From positions 313,920 through 377,919 of the forward strand of contig DEXQ01000018.1 of the NCBI GenBank assembly GCA_002364215.1: 64,000 nt of DNA, written 5' to 3'. Shown in pieces: positions 34,300 to 43,345 of the stretch. The position numbers and the translations under genes were made by a program. The notes under the pieces were generated by a model that was not told where the DNA came from, ran no database searches, and saw nothing but the letters and a program-made list of their open reading frames with translations. Each line of letters starts with the position of its first letter. Positions within the stretch are counted from its first letter, which is position 1. Source of the DNA: Aequorivita sp. UBA3180. Its GTDB lineage: Bacteria; Bacteroidota; Bacteroidia; Flavobacteriales; Flavobacteriaceae.

Positions 34300-37167
34300 A
34301 TGTTTAAAAACACGTTTAAAATCAGCGTTTTAGCAACGGCTTTAACAACGTTGATTGTCTTTTCCTGTAAAACAAAACAGGAAATAACAACTGAAGATAA
34401 TGCCAAACTTTCAGTAGAATTTGAAAAGTACGAACTCGAAAACGGTCTTGATGTAATTCTTCACCAAGACAAAAGCGACCCGATTGTTTCGCTTGCCATT
34501 CAATATGGCGTAGGGTCCAATCGAGAAAAAACAGGTCGTACCGGCTTTGCTCACTTATTTGAGCATATGCTTTTTCAGGAATCTGAAAATGTACCACAGG
34601 ATCAATTTTTTAAAACAATTCAGGACGCTGGGGGTACGCTTAACGGCGGAACCTGGAAAGACGGAACAATTTATTATGAAATAGTTCCAAAAAACGCAAT
34701 GGAAACCGTGATGTGGCTGGAAAGCGACCGCATGGGTTTTTTAATAAACACAGTAACCGAATCTGCTTTTTACAACCAGCAAGAAGTAGTTCAAAACGAA
34801 AAACGTCAACGAGTTGACAACAATCCTTATGGACACACAAGTTGGGTGATAGACAAAAACTTATATCCTGAAGGGCATCCATATAATTGGCAGGTAATTG
34901 GAGAATTGGAAGATCTTCAAAATGCAACCGTGGAAGACGTAAAGGAATTTTACGATCGCTTTTACGGACCAAACAATGCAACTCTGGTTTTAGCAGGTGA
35001 TTTTGATACTGCCGAAGCCAAAAAAATGATTGAAAAATATTTTGGTGAAATTAAAAGACGCCAAGAGGTAGAGCCGCTAAAGCCACAATCAGTAACACTT
35101 TCAGAAACCAAAAGGCTTTATCATGAAGATAATTTTGCAACCGCGCCACAACTGAATATGGTTTGGCCCACTTTGGAACAATATACTGAAGATGCTTACG
35201 CTTTAGACTTTTTGGGCGAAATACTTTCCCAGGGAAAGAAGGCGCCATTATATAAAGTCTTGGTGAAAGAAAAAGATTTAACAGCGAGAACAACTGCATA
35301 CAATAGTTCAAATGAATTGGCTGGAGACTTTCAAATTTCAATTACGGCAAACAATGGTGTTGACCTAGATTCCATAGAAAGCGGAATTAACGAAGCCTTT
35401 GCGCTTTTTGAAAAAGAAGGTGTTACCGACCGCGACATTGAAAGGATTAAAGCAGGATTGGAGACCCAATTCTACAACGGAATTAGTAGCGTGTTGGGAA
35501 AATCATTTCAATTAGCGCAATATAACGTATTCACTGGTGATCCAGGATTCATCACTCAAGACATAGAAAACATCAAAAAAGTTACAAAGGAAGATGTATT
35601 GCGAGTTTACAATAAATATATAAAAGATAAACCTTACGTGATGACCAGTTTCGTTCCAAAAGGACAACTTGAATTGATTGCAGAAAATTCAGAAAAAGCC
35701 AAAGTAGTTGAAGAGGAAATTAAGGAAAACGTTGCCAAAACAATTGAAGAAACTAATACGGAAATAGCAAAAACCCCCTCTAACTTTGACCGTTCAAAAC
35801 CACCTGTACAAGGTACAGCTCCTGAATTGTCAATTCCCGAAGTTTGGAATGCAAATCTTGAGAATGGATTGAAAGTTTCTGGAATTGAACAGAACGAAAT
35901 TCCAACCGTGAACTTCAGTTTGGTGATTGAAGGAGGGCATTTACTCGACGATATGCAAAAGAACGGTGTGGCCAACCTAATGAGCGATATTTTGATGGAA
36001 GGTACCGCAAACAAAACCCCAGAGGAATTGGAGGAAGCCATTGACCTTTTGGGTGCAAGCATTAATATGTACACTACGGATGAATCTATCGTAATTAGAG
36101 GAAATACCTTGACGCGTAATTTCGATAAAACAATGGATTTGGTAACCGAAATCCTTTTGGAACCTCGTTGGGACGAAGAGGAATTGGGACGTATTAAAAC
36201 CAAAACTATAAATCAAATTGAACGTTCGGATGCAAATCCAAATGTAGTTGCAAATCGTGTTTACAATAAAATTCTTTATGGGGATGATCATATTTTTAGT
36301 TACCCAACAATGGGTACGGTGGAATCTGTGAAGTCAATAACCATGAACGATTTAAAGGAATATTACAACAAGAATTTTTCGCCTTCCATAAGTTCATTCC
36401 AAGTAGTTGGAAAAATTGACAAAGACGCGGTTTTGAAAGATTTGAAAGGTTTAGAAGAGCGTTGGGCTGCAAAGGAGGTTGCTATTCCTGAATATCCAGT
36501 TGCCAATAATCGGGATAAGGCTTCCCTTTACTTTGTAGATATCCCGAATGCCAAGCAATCTGTTATAAACGTAGGCTATATAGCTTTGCCGAAAACAGAT
36601 AATGACTTTTATCCTGCGGAAGTAATGAACTATAAGCTGGGCGGTTCCTTTTCAGGAAACGTAAATTTAATTCTGCGTGAGGAAAAAGGATATACCTATG
36701 GCGCCCGAACCAATTTCAGCGGAAGTAAAATTCCAGGGACATTTACAGCCTCATCAAGCGTTAGAACCAACACCACAGGAGAGTCCGTTCAAATTTTTAG
36801 GGATGAAATTTCAAAATACAAAGAAGGCATTTCTCCCGAAGATCTTGAATTTACGAAGAATGCGCTCATAAAATCAAACGCCCGTCGTTTTGAGACACAG
36901 GGTTCACTTTTGGGAATGTTGCAGGAAATCAACGAATACAACCTTCCGGCAAATTACATTGAAAAGGAAGAAGCCATTGTGAAAAATATGACATTAGAGC
37001 AACATAAGGAATTGGCCAATAAATATTTGGACGCTTCCAAAATGGCTTATTTGGTGGTTGGTGATGCTGCCACGCAGTTTGCGCAGTTTAAGGATATGGG
37101 CTTTGACGAAGTGAAGCTTCTCGACAAAAATGGAGAGGAAGTGAAACTTGAGGATGTGAAAATGTAA
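34300..37167 (+). CDS. M16 (pitrilysin-type) metallopeptidase, lipoprotein
   Basis: 955 residues with two M16 modules. The lipoprotein signal ends LIVFSC (Cys23). The first module has the inverted zinc motif HLFEH at 85-89 and a third ligand Glu167 in VVQNEKRQ; the second module (from about 510, VWNANLENGLKVSGIEQNEI) lacks HxxEH, the usual active/inactive pairing that closes into a chamber for peptides. Located in the periplasm or outer membrane. Transcribed singly, with a terminator downstream. Confidence 0.93.
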   Translation: MFKNTFKISVLATALTTLIVFSCKTKQEITTEDNAKLSVEFEKYELENGLDVILHQDKSDPIVSLAIQYGVGSNREKTGRTGFAHLFEHMLFQESENVPQDQFFKTIQDAGGTLNGGTWKDGTIYYEIVPKNAMETVMWLESDRMGFLINTVTESAFYNQQEVVQNEKRQRVDNNPYGHTSWVIDKNLYPEGHPYNWQVIGELEDLQNATVEDVKEFYDRFYGPNNATLVLAGDFDTAEAKKMIEKYFGEIKRRQEVEPLKPQSVTLSETKRLYHEDNFATAPQLNMVWPTLEQYTEDAYALDFLGEILSQGKKAPLYKVLVKEKDLTARTTAYNSSNELAGDFQISITANNGVDLDSIESGINEAFALFEKEGVTDRDIERIKAGLETQFYNGISSVLGKSFQLAQYNVFTGDPGFITQDIENIKKVTKEDVLRVYNKYIKDKPYVMTSFVPKGQLELIAENSEKAKVVEEEIKENVAKTIEETNTEIAKTPSNFDRSKPPVQGTAPELSIPEVWNANLENGLKVSGIEQNEIPTVNFSLVIEGGHLLDDMQKNGVANLMSDILMEGTANKTPEELEEAIDLLGASINMYTTDESIVIRGNTLTRNFDKTMDLVTEILLEPRWDEEELGRIKTKTINQIERSDANPNVVANRVYNKILYGDDHIFSYPTMGTVESVKSITMNDLKEYYNKNFSPSISSFQVVGKIDKDAVLKDLKGLEERWAAKEVAIPEYPVANNRDKASLYFVDIPNAKQSVINVGYIALPKTDNDFYPAEVMNYKLGGSFSGNVNLILREEKGYTYGARTNFSGSKIPGTFTASSSVRTNTTGESVQIFRDEISKYKEGISPEDLEFTKNALIKSNARRFETQGSLLGMLQEINEYNLPANYIEKEEAIVKNMTLEQHKELANKYLDASKMAYLVVGDAATQFAQFKDMGFDEVKLLDKNGEEVKLEDVKM

Positions 37168-37191
37168 TAGTTAGTATTAGAAATTTATTTG

Positions 37192-37247
37192 CCACGAATT
37201 CACGAATCAAAATTTATTTGTGAATTTGTGGTTTTTTATTTTTTTAT
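37192..37247 (+). terminator. Hairpin terminator after the M16 peptidase
   Basis: CCACGAATTCAC (37192-37203) pairs with GTGAATTTGTGG (37220-37231), 12 bp with one G-T wobble, and is followed by TTTTTTATTTTTTT. The arms resemble a CCACGAATTCACGAA palindrome common between genes in Bacteroidota, so it may also be a dispersed element. Confidence 0.75.
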
Positions 37248-37326
37248 CTTTATCTAAATTCTTCACTTTTATGAAATGCCCTTTAAAAATTGCAATTCCA
37301 CCTAAGATGGATAATTGGGTCATTCC

Positions 37327-37349
37327 ACCTGCCTGCCTGCAAGGCAGGT
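37327..37349. repeat. Short GCCTGC palindrome
   Basis: ACCTGCCT (37327-37334) is the exact reverse complement of AGGCAGGT (37342-37349), enclosing GCCTGCA, so three GCCT units lie in a row. It is in the leader of the DUF2891 gene and could form a stable hairpin just upstream of its ATG. Confidence 0.6.
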
Positions 37350-37377
37350 CTTCCACTTTATCAAATATTTTATAAAG

Positions 37378-38520
37378 ATGAAAAACTACTGCCTTATTTT
37401 TTTCTTCGGAATTTTTCTATTTGGTTGTAAAGACAAAAAAGAAAACACAGAGATTTCCAAAAAGGAGGAAACTTACATACAAACGTTTCCCGAACCAACC
37501 TTTACATTAGCTGAAGCCAATAAACTTATTGAGCTTCCACTGCATTGCGTAGGCACAAAATATCCTTATAAGCCGGGCGAAACTTTGGAAAGTAAAGCAG
37601 ATTTGGTGGAACCGATTGCTGTACATCCTATCTTTTACGGATGTTTTGACTGGCACAGCGCCGTCCATGGCTATTGGTCTATGGTTACATTACTGAAACA
37701 ATTTCCAGAAATGGAAAAGGCAGAAGAAGTCAGAAAATTGCTGAAAGAAAAAATCACGGCCGAAAATGTGGCGACCGAGCTTGCCTTTTTTGAAAAACCC
37801 ATCAATAAATCCTTTGAAAGAACCTACGGTTGGGCTTGGCTCCTAAAACTTTCCGAAGAATTACACAAGTGGGACGACCCAATGGCGAAGGATTTGGAAC
37901 AAAACCTGAAACCATTGGCAGATATTATTGTGCTTCGTTACAAAGAATTTCTTCCAAAACTGAATTACCCAATCCGAGTGGGCGAGCATACCAATACAGC
38001 CTTTGGATTGACTTTCGCTTATGACTACGCTGAAACGATGGGCGATTTGGAATTAAAACAATTAATTGAAAAGCGCGCCCGAGATTTTTATATGAATGAT
38101 GAAAACTGTCCTATTAATTGGGAACCCAGCGGCTATGATTTTCTTTCGCCTTGTTTGGAAGAAATTGACATCATGCGCCGCGTACTATCACCAAAGGCAA
38201 AATATTCCGATGGGGAAGAGTTTATAAAATGGTTGGACAAATTTATGCCTCAACTTGCTGATAAAAACTATCATTTAAAAGTAGGGGAGGTAAGCGACCG
38301 TACTGATGGCAAATTAGTGCATTTGGACGGCCTGAACTTTAGTAGGGCTTGGGTTTTTTATGGTTTGGCAAAACGGTACCCGAAATACAAACATCTTGAA
38401 AATTTGGCCAATGAACACGTGGCGTATTCCTATCCAAACTTAGTGGGTGATAGTTACGAAGGCGGCCACTGGCTGGGCAGTTTCGCTATTTATGCATTAA
38501 ATACGCTACACGGAAAATAG
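37378..38520 (+). CDS. DUF2891 family lipoprotein
   Basis: 380 residues from the ATG at 37378. A start 63 bases upstream would run through the GCCTGC palindrome and bury the signal, whereas this one gives a clean lipoprotein leader ending FLFGC. The body is helical and matches DUF2891 (HPIFYGCFDWHSAVHGYWSM; RVGEHTNTAFGLTFAYDYAE; EGGHWLGSFAIYAL), a family with the look of an (alpha/alpha) barrel and conserved His/Asp/Glu residues, but without an assigned reaction. Its stop is one base from that of the convergent ATPase ending the eCIS operon. Confidence 0.85.
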   Translation: MKNYCLIFFFGIFLFGCKDKKENTEISKKEETYIQTFPEPTFTLAEANKLIELPLHCVGTKYPYKPGETLESKADLVEPIAVHPIFYGCFDWHSAVHGYWSMVTLLKQFPEMEKAEEVRKLLKEKITAENVATELAFFEKPINKSFERTYGWAWLLKLSEELHKWDDPMAKDLEQNLKPLADIIVLRYKEFLPKLNYPIRVGEHTNTAFGLTFAYDYAETMGDLELKQLIEKRARDFYMNDENCPINWEPSGYDFLSPCLEEIDIMRRVLSPKAKYSDGEEFIKWLDKFMPQLADKNYHLKVGEVSDRTDGKLVHLDGLNFSRAWVFYGLAKRYPKYKHLENLANEHVAYSYPNLVGDSYEGGHWLGSFAIYALNTLHGK

Positions 38521-38521
38521 G

Positions 38522-39850
38522 CTAATGTGTGCGGTTTTCCTTTAAAAACTCACGTCTAATTCCCTGTTGTAAAATTTTAATTGAAAGTGTTTCAGATTTT
38601 TCACTTAAAACCTGCAGGCAGCAAAATTGGATGATGTTTAAAATATTGGAGCCCGTGAGTTCGTATTTTTTTGAAATTTCTTCCCAATCAATTTCTTTTG
38701 AAATTTTCAGTTTTTCGGGAAGATTTGTTTTCCAAATAACAGCCCGTTCCTTTGCACCGGGCATTTCGAAAGCGATAATAGATTGAAACCTGCGCGTAAA
38801 AGCTTCGTCAATATTATCCCGAAAATTGGAAGCCAAAATAATTAATCCGTGATGCGATTCCACGCGTTGCAGTAAATAGCTAACCTCTTGGTTTGCATAT
38901 TTATCGTGGGCATCTCTAACATTTGTTCGTTTTCCGAAAATAGCATCGGCCTCGTCAAAAAACAAAATCCAGTCTTTATGCGCGGCCTTATTGAAAAGGT
39001 TTGAAAGGTTTTTTTCGGTCTCGCCTATGTATTTGGAAACCACTGTTGAAAGATCGATTCTATAAACGGGTTTGTGGGTGTATTTTCCCAAAAGGCTTGC
39101 GGTCAGTGTTTTTCCCGTACCCGCTGGTCCATGGAAAAGCACTCGGTAACCTGCTTTCAAGCGTTTCTCCATTCCCCAATTTTTGAAAAGATGGTCGTTG
39201 TGTTGCAACCAAAATTCAAGCTCCTTTATTTGCTGCAAGGTTTTTTCGCTTAAAATCAAATCATCCCACTCCAATTGGGTTTCAAGTTTTTCCGCCGGAA
39301 ATTGGGTGCTCAATTTTGGTGGCGGCACCTCTCCCGTGGTGAGCTTGTGTATAATTTCTGGGAAAAGCACTAATTTTCCGCTCATCATAGGTTCTCCCGA
39401 AGGTACATTTTCGAGGTAAAGCACATCTTTTTTGTTGAAGAAATGTGCTTCCGAAAAGTAGTCCATGCACTCCATTCTTTTTGTGAAATCTGAGCCTCCC
39501 AAAATAAATTGAACGGTTTCGCCTGTGGGAAGAATGCCGCGGTGATTTTGCCCTTTTACACCGCCAAACTCAACAAAATCGGTCCCTTTTGGGAATTCCT
39601 TTGAAACCACATCGAGCAAAATTGACGGATAAATGGAAGGTGCGAGGGCCAAAAGAAGAACTAATGCTTCCGCTTGTGAAAGGTTTTCTTCTTTTAAAAA
39701 TTCACCCAATTTTGATTTCCCTAGTTTTTTTGAATCCAGACTAGGTGCTTGCGTCCCAAAATCTGAGCTGGGATTTTTTATTCGCCACGAAATGACCGCT
39801 TCCAAAAAGTTGAAAATTTTAGTTAGCTCAATTTCAGATGTATCTTTCAT
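38522..39850 (-). CDS. eCIS AAA+ ATPase (Afp15/Pvc15-like)
   Basis: 442 residues. The N-terminal region (about 1-195) is specific to this family. The AAA+ module follows with Walker A GPAGTGKTLTA at 241-251, Walker B ILFFDEADAI at 295-304, sensor 1 LASN at 339-342 and arginines RR at 353-354. ATPases of this branch are near-universal in eCIS loci and are thought to assist particle assembly or cargo loading. It is the last gene of the operon, as in Afp and PVC, and follows the patatin-like gene by 16 bases. Confidence 0.93.
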   Translation of the reverse strand: MKDTSEIELTKIFNFLEAVISWRIKNPSSDFGTQAPSLDSKKLGKSKLGEFLKEENLSQAEALVLLLALAPSIYPSILLDVVSKEFPKGTDFVEFGGVKGQNHRGILPTGETVQFILGGSDFTKRMECMDYFSEAHFFNKKDVLYLENVPSGEPMMSGKLVLFPEIIHKLTTGEVPPPKLSTQFPAEKLETQLEWDDLILSEKTLQQIKELEFWLQHNDHLFKNWGMEKRLKAGYRVLFHGPAGTGKTLTASLLGKYTHKPVYRIDLSTVVSKYIGETEKNLSNLFNKAAHKDWILFFDEADAIFGKRTNVRDAHDKYANQEVSYLLQRVESHHGLIILASNFRDNIDEAFTRRFQSIIAFEMPGAKERAVIWKTNLPEKLKISKEIDWEEISKKYELTGSNILNIIQFCCLQVLSEKSETLSIKILQQGIRREFLKENRTH

Positions 39851-39866
39851 CTATATTTTATATTAT

Positions 39867-42440
39867 TTAAAAAGCGATTTCCGGATTTTTGTTTTTTTCC
39901 ATGGTTTTTGTATTGATTATTTTTTCAATTTCTGAAAATTGCTCTTCCAACAAAGGATGTTTTAAAATGGCATCGATATAATTTAAGCTGCTTATACTTA
40001 AATGCCGCGAAAGGGTAGGTTCGTAAAATTCCCAAGGGTCAAAAAAGGATTTGTTTGGTTTTTCGGTCAAGGAAAGTATCAAATTGTTTTCCTTTTCGAG
40101 AAAAACTTCAAGTTTTTTGCGGGTTTTCGAATTTGTAATCGTGCCCTTAAAAAATGCTTCCACATCATCAATGGAGACTTTGTGCGGCATAAAAATTTTG
40201 AAATAACGCAATTTTCCATCGGCGGCTTCTTCCCAATTGGTCAAATAATCACTGAGGTAGTTGGGGATTTTATCAAGATTGAGCCCCGTTTCCAAATCGA
40301 CGATTATGTTATCCGATTCGTTTTCGTTTTTGTGGATGTGAAGGATTTTGTTTTCTTTTTTGAATTTTTCAACCAAATAATTCACATACAGACTTTTGCT
40401 GTTTATAATTTCAACATAAGCAATCTGTTTGTCGCCCAAAACCTGATTGCGAAGTAAATAATGGTGCAAATCCAAACATCCCAAAAGTCCGCTATTGTCA
40501 ATCGCCCCCGCATCGATAAAATGGCCGTGCCCCTTTATTTTTGCGGCCGGACTGAAAATAGGGAAACGGTTGGTAGTGGAAACCGCTTGGTAAAAAGGAA
40601 TGGTTTTATTGCCCGCCAAATCGGCCAGATTTTCTGCATAGGGAAAAATTGCGTTGAAATCTCTTTGTCTCACAGACCACAGAATGCCACGGTTTCCTTT
40701 TTGGCCGGCGGTATTCATAATGAGCGACGGAAAGTAGCCGCCTTTTAGGAAAGCTTCTTTCCAATAATCGCGAAAAGAAACTTTGGAAAGATGTTTTGAA
40801 GGCGTGTTTTGGATGTTGTTTTGATATTTCACCATTGCGTAATAAGGACGGTCGCGTAAGCCGATACGCTGGCTAAAGGGCCACAGCTTTCGATAGGTAT
40901 CCAGCCCGAACGTTAGCGTTAAATCCAGTGAGGTATAATTTTGTTTTGCGAGGGAATCTATCTTTTTTTTGATGCGAAGCGTATCCAAAGCATCTTCCTT
41001 GAAAAGCCCCGTATAGAGCGCCAAACCTAACGAACCGCCCGAAGCGCCCGAAAAGGCGATGCTTTGTTTCAACAGTTTTCCTTCTGTATTTGTTTGTAAT
41101 TTGTTCAGCACATTAAGTGTCCAAACGTTTGCTTTTAACCCGCCGCCGTGTGAAGCTATAAAGAAAAGTGTGTTGTCCTTTTTTGCTTTTAGACTATCCA
41201 AAAATACTGCTTCGGGTATTTCAGTCTTTGTGTTTTCAACTAAATCCAGTTCGTGGGTAGTGACTTCGGTATTGGTACAATTTGTAATAATTATGAGAAC
41301 AATCAATATCAGGTTAATTGCCAAAAATGCACGATAACTTTTGGTGTTCAGCAATTGTTTTTTTCTGGCAACAAAAAAGTACTTACCCAGACTTGCCAAT
41401 ACAAAATAGTAAAAGTAGAAGAAGGCGAGCAAAATGGGAACGCCATTCATCAGCGGCCATCCCAAAATGCTGGCCATTGTGAGTACAAAAAGAAAAATTG
41501 CGGCCACTAAAAAGTTCAAATAAAACATTAACAGATAGTTCTCGGATTTTTCCAAAAAGTGGATTTTTTCAAAAAATATCCGTACGGGAAGATATTTGGC
41601 GCTAGTTAACGTATCTAAAATCAAACTGAATTTGGAGCGCAACAATCTGAAAAAAATGTAATTGAACATAAAGGCATAGCTGGTCAACAGCAGCATTATA
41701 AACCCTCCCGGGCTGAAATTGCCCCAAGTAAGCGTATTTATGAGCAGAACAACGCACAGGATAGCAATGATTAGGTACCAAAGGGCCAATTTTCGGTAGA
41801 ATTTTATTAGCTTATCAGGAAGTTCTTCGGTGGTTTTTTCACTTTCGTACCTGGTGATTTTTTCCTTCAAATAGATATAAAGTACAAAAGGGACGAGAAG
41901 CAGCACATAAATAATAATCTTCACCTTATCAAAAGGGAAATCCTCAAAAATGAAGTTTGGCTTAAAACTGCTGATGATGAAGTGTATCCAAACAATGTGT
42001 ATCAAAATGCCAGTGGAATAGCGAAAATAATTGGCCCAGTTATCGGGTTTGTAACCTGAGCTCTTATCTGTGGTAAAAGTATAGACCGTAAATTTTTTAA
42101 AAATCCACCAGTTTAAAGGGTGCTTTGCGTGCCAGTTTGTATAATCGCCACTGTTGTTGAGATCAGCTGCATAATAGGTATAAATAGGGTAGTGGGAAAG
42201 CGCAACAGCCAGCCCGTTAATGAAAAAGAATGCCAAAAACAGGGAAACCCATTTGGTCTCTATCAAATCGACCATCATAGTGAAGGCCTGATCCATTTGG
42301 GTTAACAACAAAAGAATGATCAATATGACCAAAAGGCTTAAAATAGAAGACTTAAAAAAATTTTTGAAAGATTTGAAAAGATGATGCACAACATCAATCA
42401 GCTTTGTAATCCACGATTTTTTTTCTTCAGTTTCTTTCAT
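39867..42440 (-). CDS. Polytopic membrane protein with C-terminal patatin-like phospholipase domain
   Basis: 857 residues. The first 390 hold about nine membrane helices (near 32-48, 64-86, 143-158, 173-191, 219-236, 244-265, 305-325, 331-356, 370-388). The rest is a patatin-type alpha/beta hydrolase: oxyanion-hole SHGGGLKA at 430-437, nucleophile Ser467 in GASGGS, and Asp643 in FIDAGAIDNSG. The Ser-Asp dyad is therefore intact. Patatins cleave acyl chains from phospholipids. The gene lies inside the eCIS operon, between the CHAP protein and the ATPase. It is too hydrophobic to be ordinary lumen cargo, so a role in releasing particles by damaging the producer's own membrane is as likely as effector function. 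Confidence 0.82.
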   Translation of the reverse strand: MKETEEKKSWITKLIDVVHHLFKSFKNFFKSSILSLLVILIILLLLTQMDQAFTMMVDLIETKWVSLFLAFFFINGLAVALSHYPIYTYYAADLNNSGDYTNWHAKHPLNWWIFKKFTVYTFTTDKSSGYKPDNWANYFRYSTGILIHIVWIHFIISSFKPNFIFEDFPFDKVKIIIYVLLLVPFVLYIYLKEKITRYESEKTTEELPDKLIKFYRKLALWYLIIAILCVVLLINTLTWGNFSPGGFIMLLLTSYAFMFNYIFFRLLRSKFSLILDTLTSAKYLPVRIFFEKIHFLEKSENYLLMFYLNFLVAAIFLFVLTMASILGWPLMNGVPILLAFFYFYYFVLASLGKYFFVARKKQLLNTKSYRAFLAINLILIVLIIITNCTNTEVTTHELDLVENTKTEIPEAVFLDSLKAKKDNTLFFIASHGGGLKANVWTLNVLNKLQTNTEGKLLKQSIAFSGASGGSLGLALYTGLFKEDALDTLRIKKKIDSLAKQNYTSLDLTLTFGLDTYRKLWPFSQRIGLRDRPYYAMVKYQNNIQNTPSKHLSKVSFRDYWKEAFLKGGYFPSLIMNTAGQKGNRGILWSVRQRDFNAIFPYAENLADLAGNKTIPFYQAVSTTNRFPIFSPAAKIKGHGHFIDAGAIDNSGLLGCLDLHHYLLRNQVLGDKQIAYVEIINSKSLYVNYLVEKFKKENKILHIHKNENESDNIIVDLETGLNLDKIPNYLSDYLTNWEEAADGKLRYFKIFMPHKVSIDDVEAFFKGTITNSKTRKKLEVFLEKENNLILSLTEKPNKSFFDPWEFYEPTLSRHLSISSLNYIDAILKHPLLEEQFSEIEKIINTKTMEKNKNPEIAF

Positions 42441-42509
42441 TGAAAAAAGATATAAGCTTCTAATTTAAAGATAATTATCTAGAAAAATTTCTTTTGAAAT
42501 AATAATAAA

Positions 42510-43325
42510 CTATACCAATGGCTCGATCGAGAAAACATCCAGTTTCGATTTTCTGAAATTTCGGGTTCTTTTTAAAACCGCAATCCCGTTTCGGGAGCCC
42601 GCTTGGTTGGTATTTCCCTCAATGGTCTCAATCACGTCGTTGCCCACGGAAATGATAATACCTGTATGCGTCCAATCATATCTAGATTTTTGCAAAAGGA
42701 AAAAATCACCCGGTTTCATCACCGAAGGATTGTTGCGAACCGTTTGGTAACGCGTCAACAACCCTTTGCTCAAACCTGTCGTCCCAACGGTATCGCAACT
42801 GTAAGTAAGCGGCATTAAGCTGCGGAAATCCTTCCCGAGCGCGCTGGCGGCTTGGTCTAAAATTGTTTGTGCAAAGCCCATGCACCAGTACCAAGGCGAA
42901 CCGTCATGGCCGTCCATATACGCCCGAACCCACGGGCCACTGTTGGATTGTCCTTTTATTTCGAGCTCGAAAGGAGCGTTCCTTAAATGATTTTCAGCCG
43001 CTTCCACCATTGCATTTCTTAGCGTGATTGACTGCAATGGTCTTTCAAATGCATCTTTCATGCCTTCGCAGAGTTTTTCAAAAAGTTGTGGGGTAACTAT
43101 CCCGGTCTGGCTGCTTTTTGTTGCCTTTTGAAAATTTTTGACCGCTTTTTCGGTTGCTGGGCCAAAATCGCCGTCAATTCCGGTTACAGTACCACTTTCG
43201 GGGTTTTGAATGGCATAGAGTGAAAGCCAAGACTGTATTTTCATCACATCTTTTTTAGTATTGTCGCCGTGTCTTTTTTGGGTCTCGTTAATGGTCAGCT
43301 CTTTTAGATATTTGTCTTTTTTCAT
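42510..43325 (-). CDS. Peptidoglycan-binding and CHAP-type amidase/endopeptidase
   Basis: 271 residues from the ATG at 43325; a longer start at 43403 would overlap the preceding gene and adds only a basic tail. A peptidoglycan-binding domain lies at about 25-86 (TGIDGDFGPATEKAVKNFQK) and a CHAP cysteine-hydrolase domain at about 100-265: catalytic Cys148 in WYWCMGFAQ, His220 in DWTHTGIII, and Glu236/Asn240 (IETIEGNTN). No signal peptide is present, so it would reach peptidoglycan only by injection, holin-like transport or lysis. Position in the eCIS cargo region suggests an effector or lysin. Confidence 0.87.
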   Translation of the reverse strand: MKKDKYLKELTINETQKRHGDNTKKDVMKIQSWLSLYAIQNPESGTVTGIDGDFGPATEKAVKNFQKATKSSQTGIVTPQLFEKLCEGMKDAFERPLQSITLRNAMVEAAENHLRNAPFELEIKGQSNSGPWVRAYMDGHDGSPWYWCMGFAQTILDQAASALGKDFRSLMPLTYSCDTVGTTGLSKGLLTRYQTVRNNPSVMKPGDFFLLQKSRYDWTHTGIIISVGNDVIETIEGNTNQAGSRNGIAVLKRTRNFRKSKLDVFSIEPLV

Positions 43326-43345
43326 GATTTCATCTGTTAAATTGT

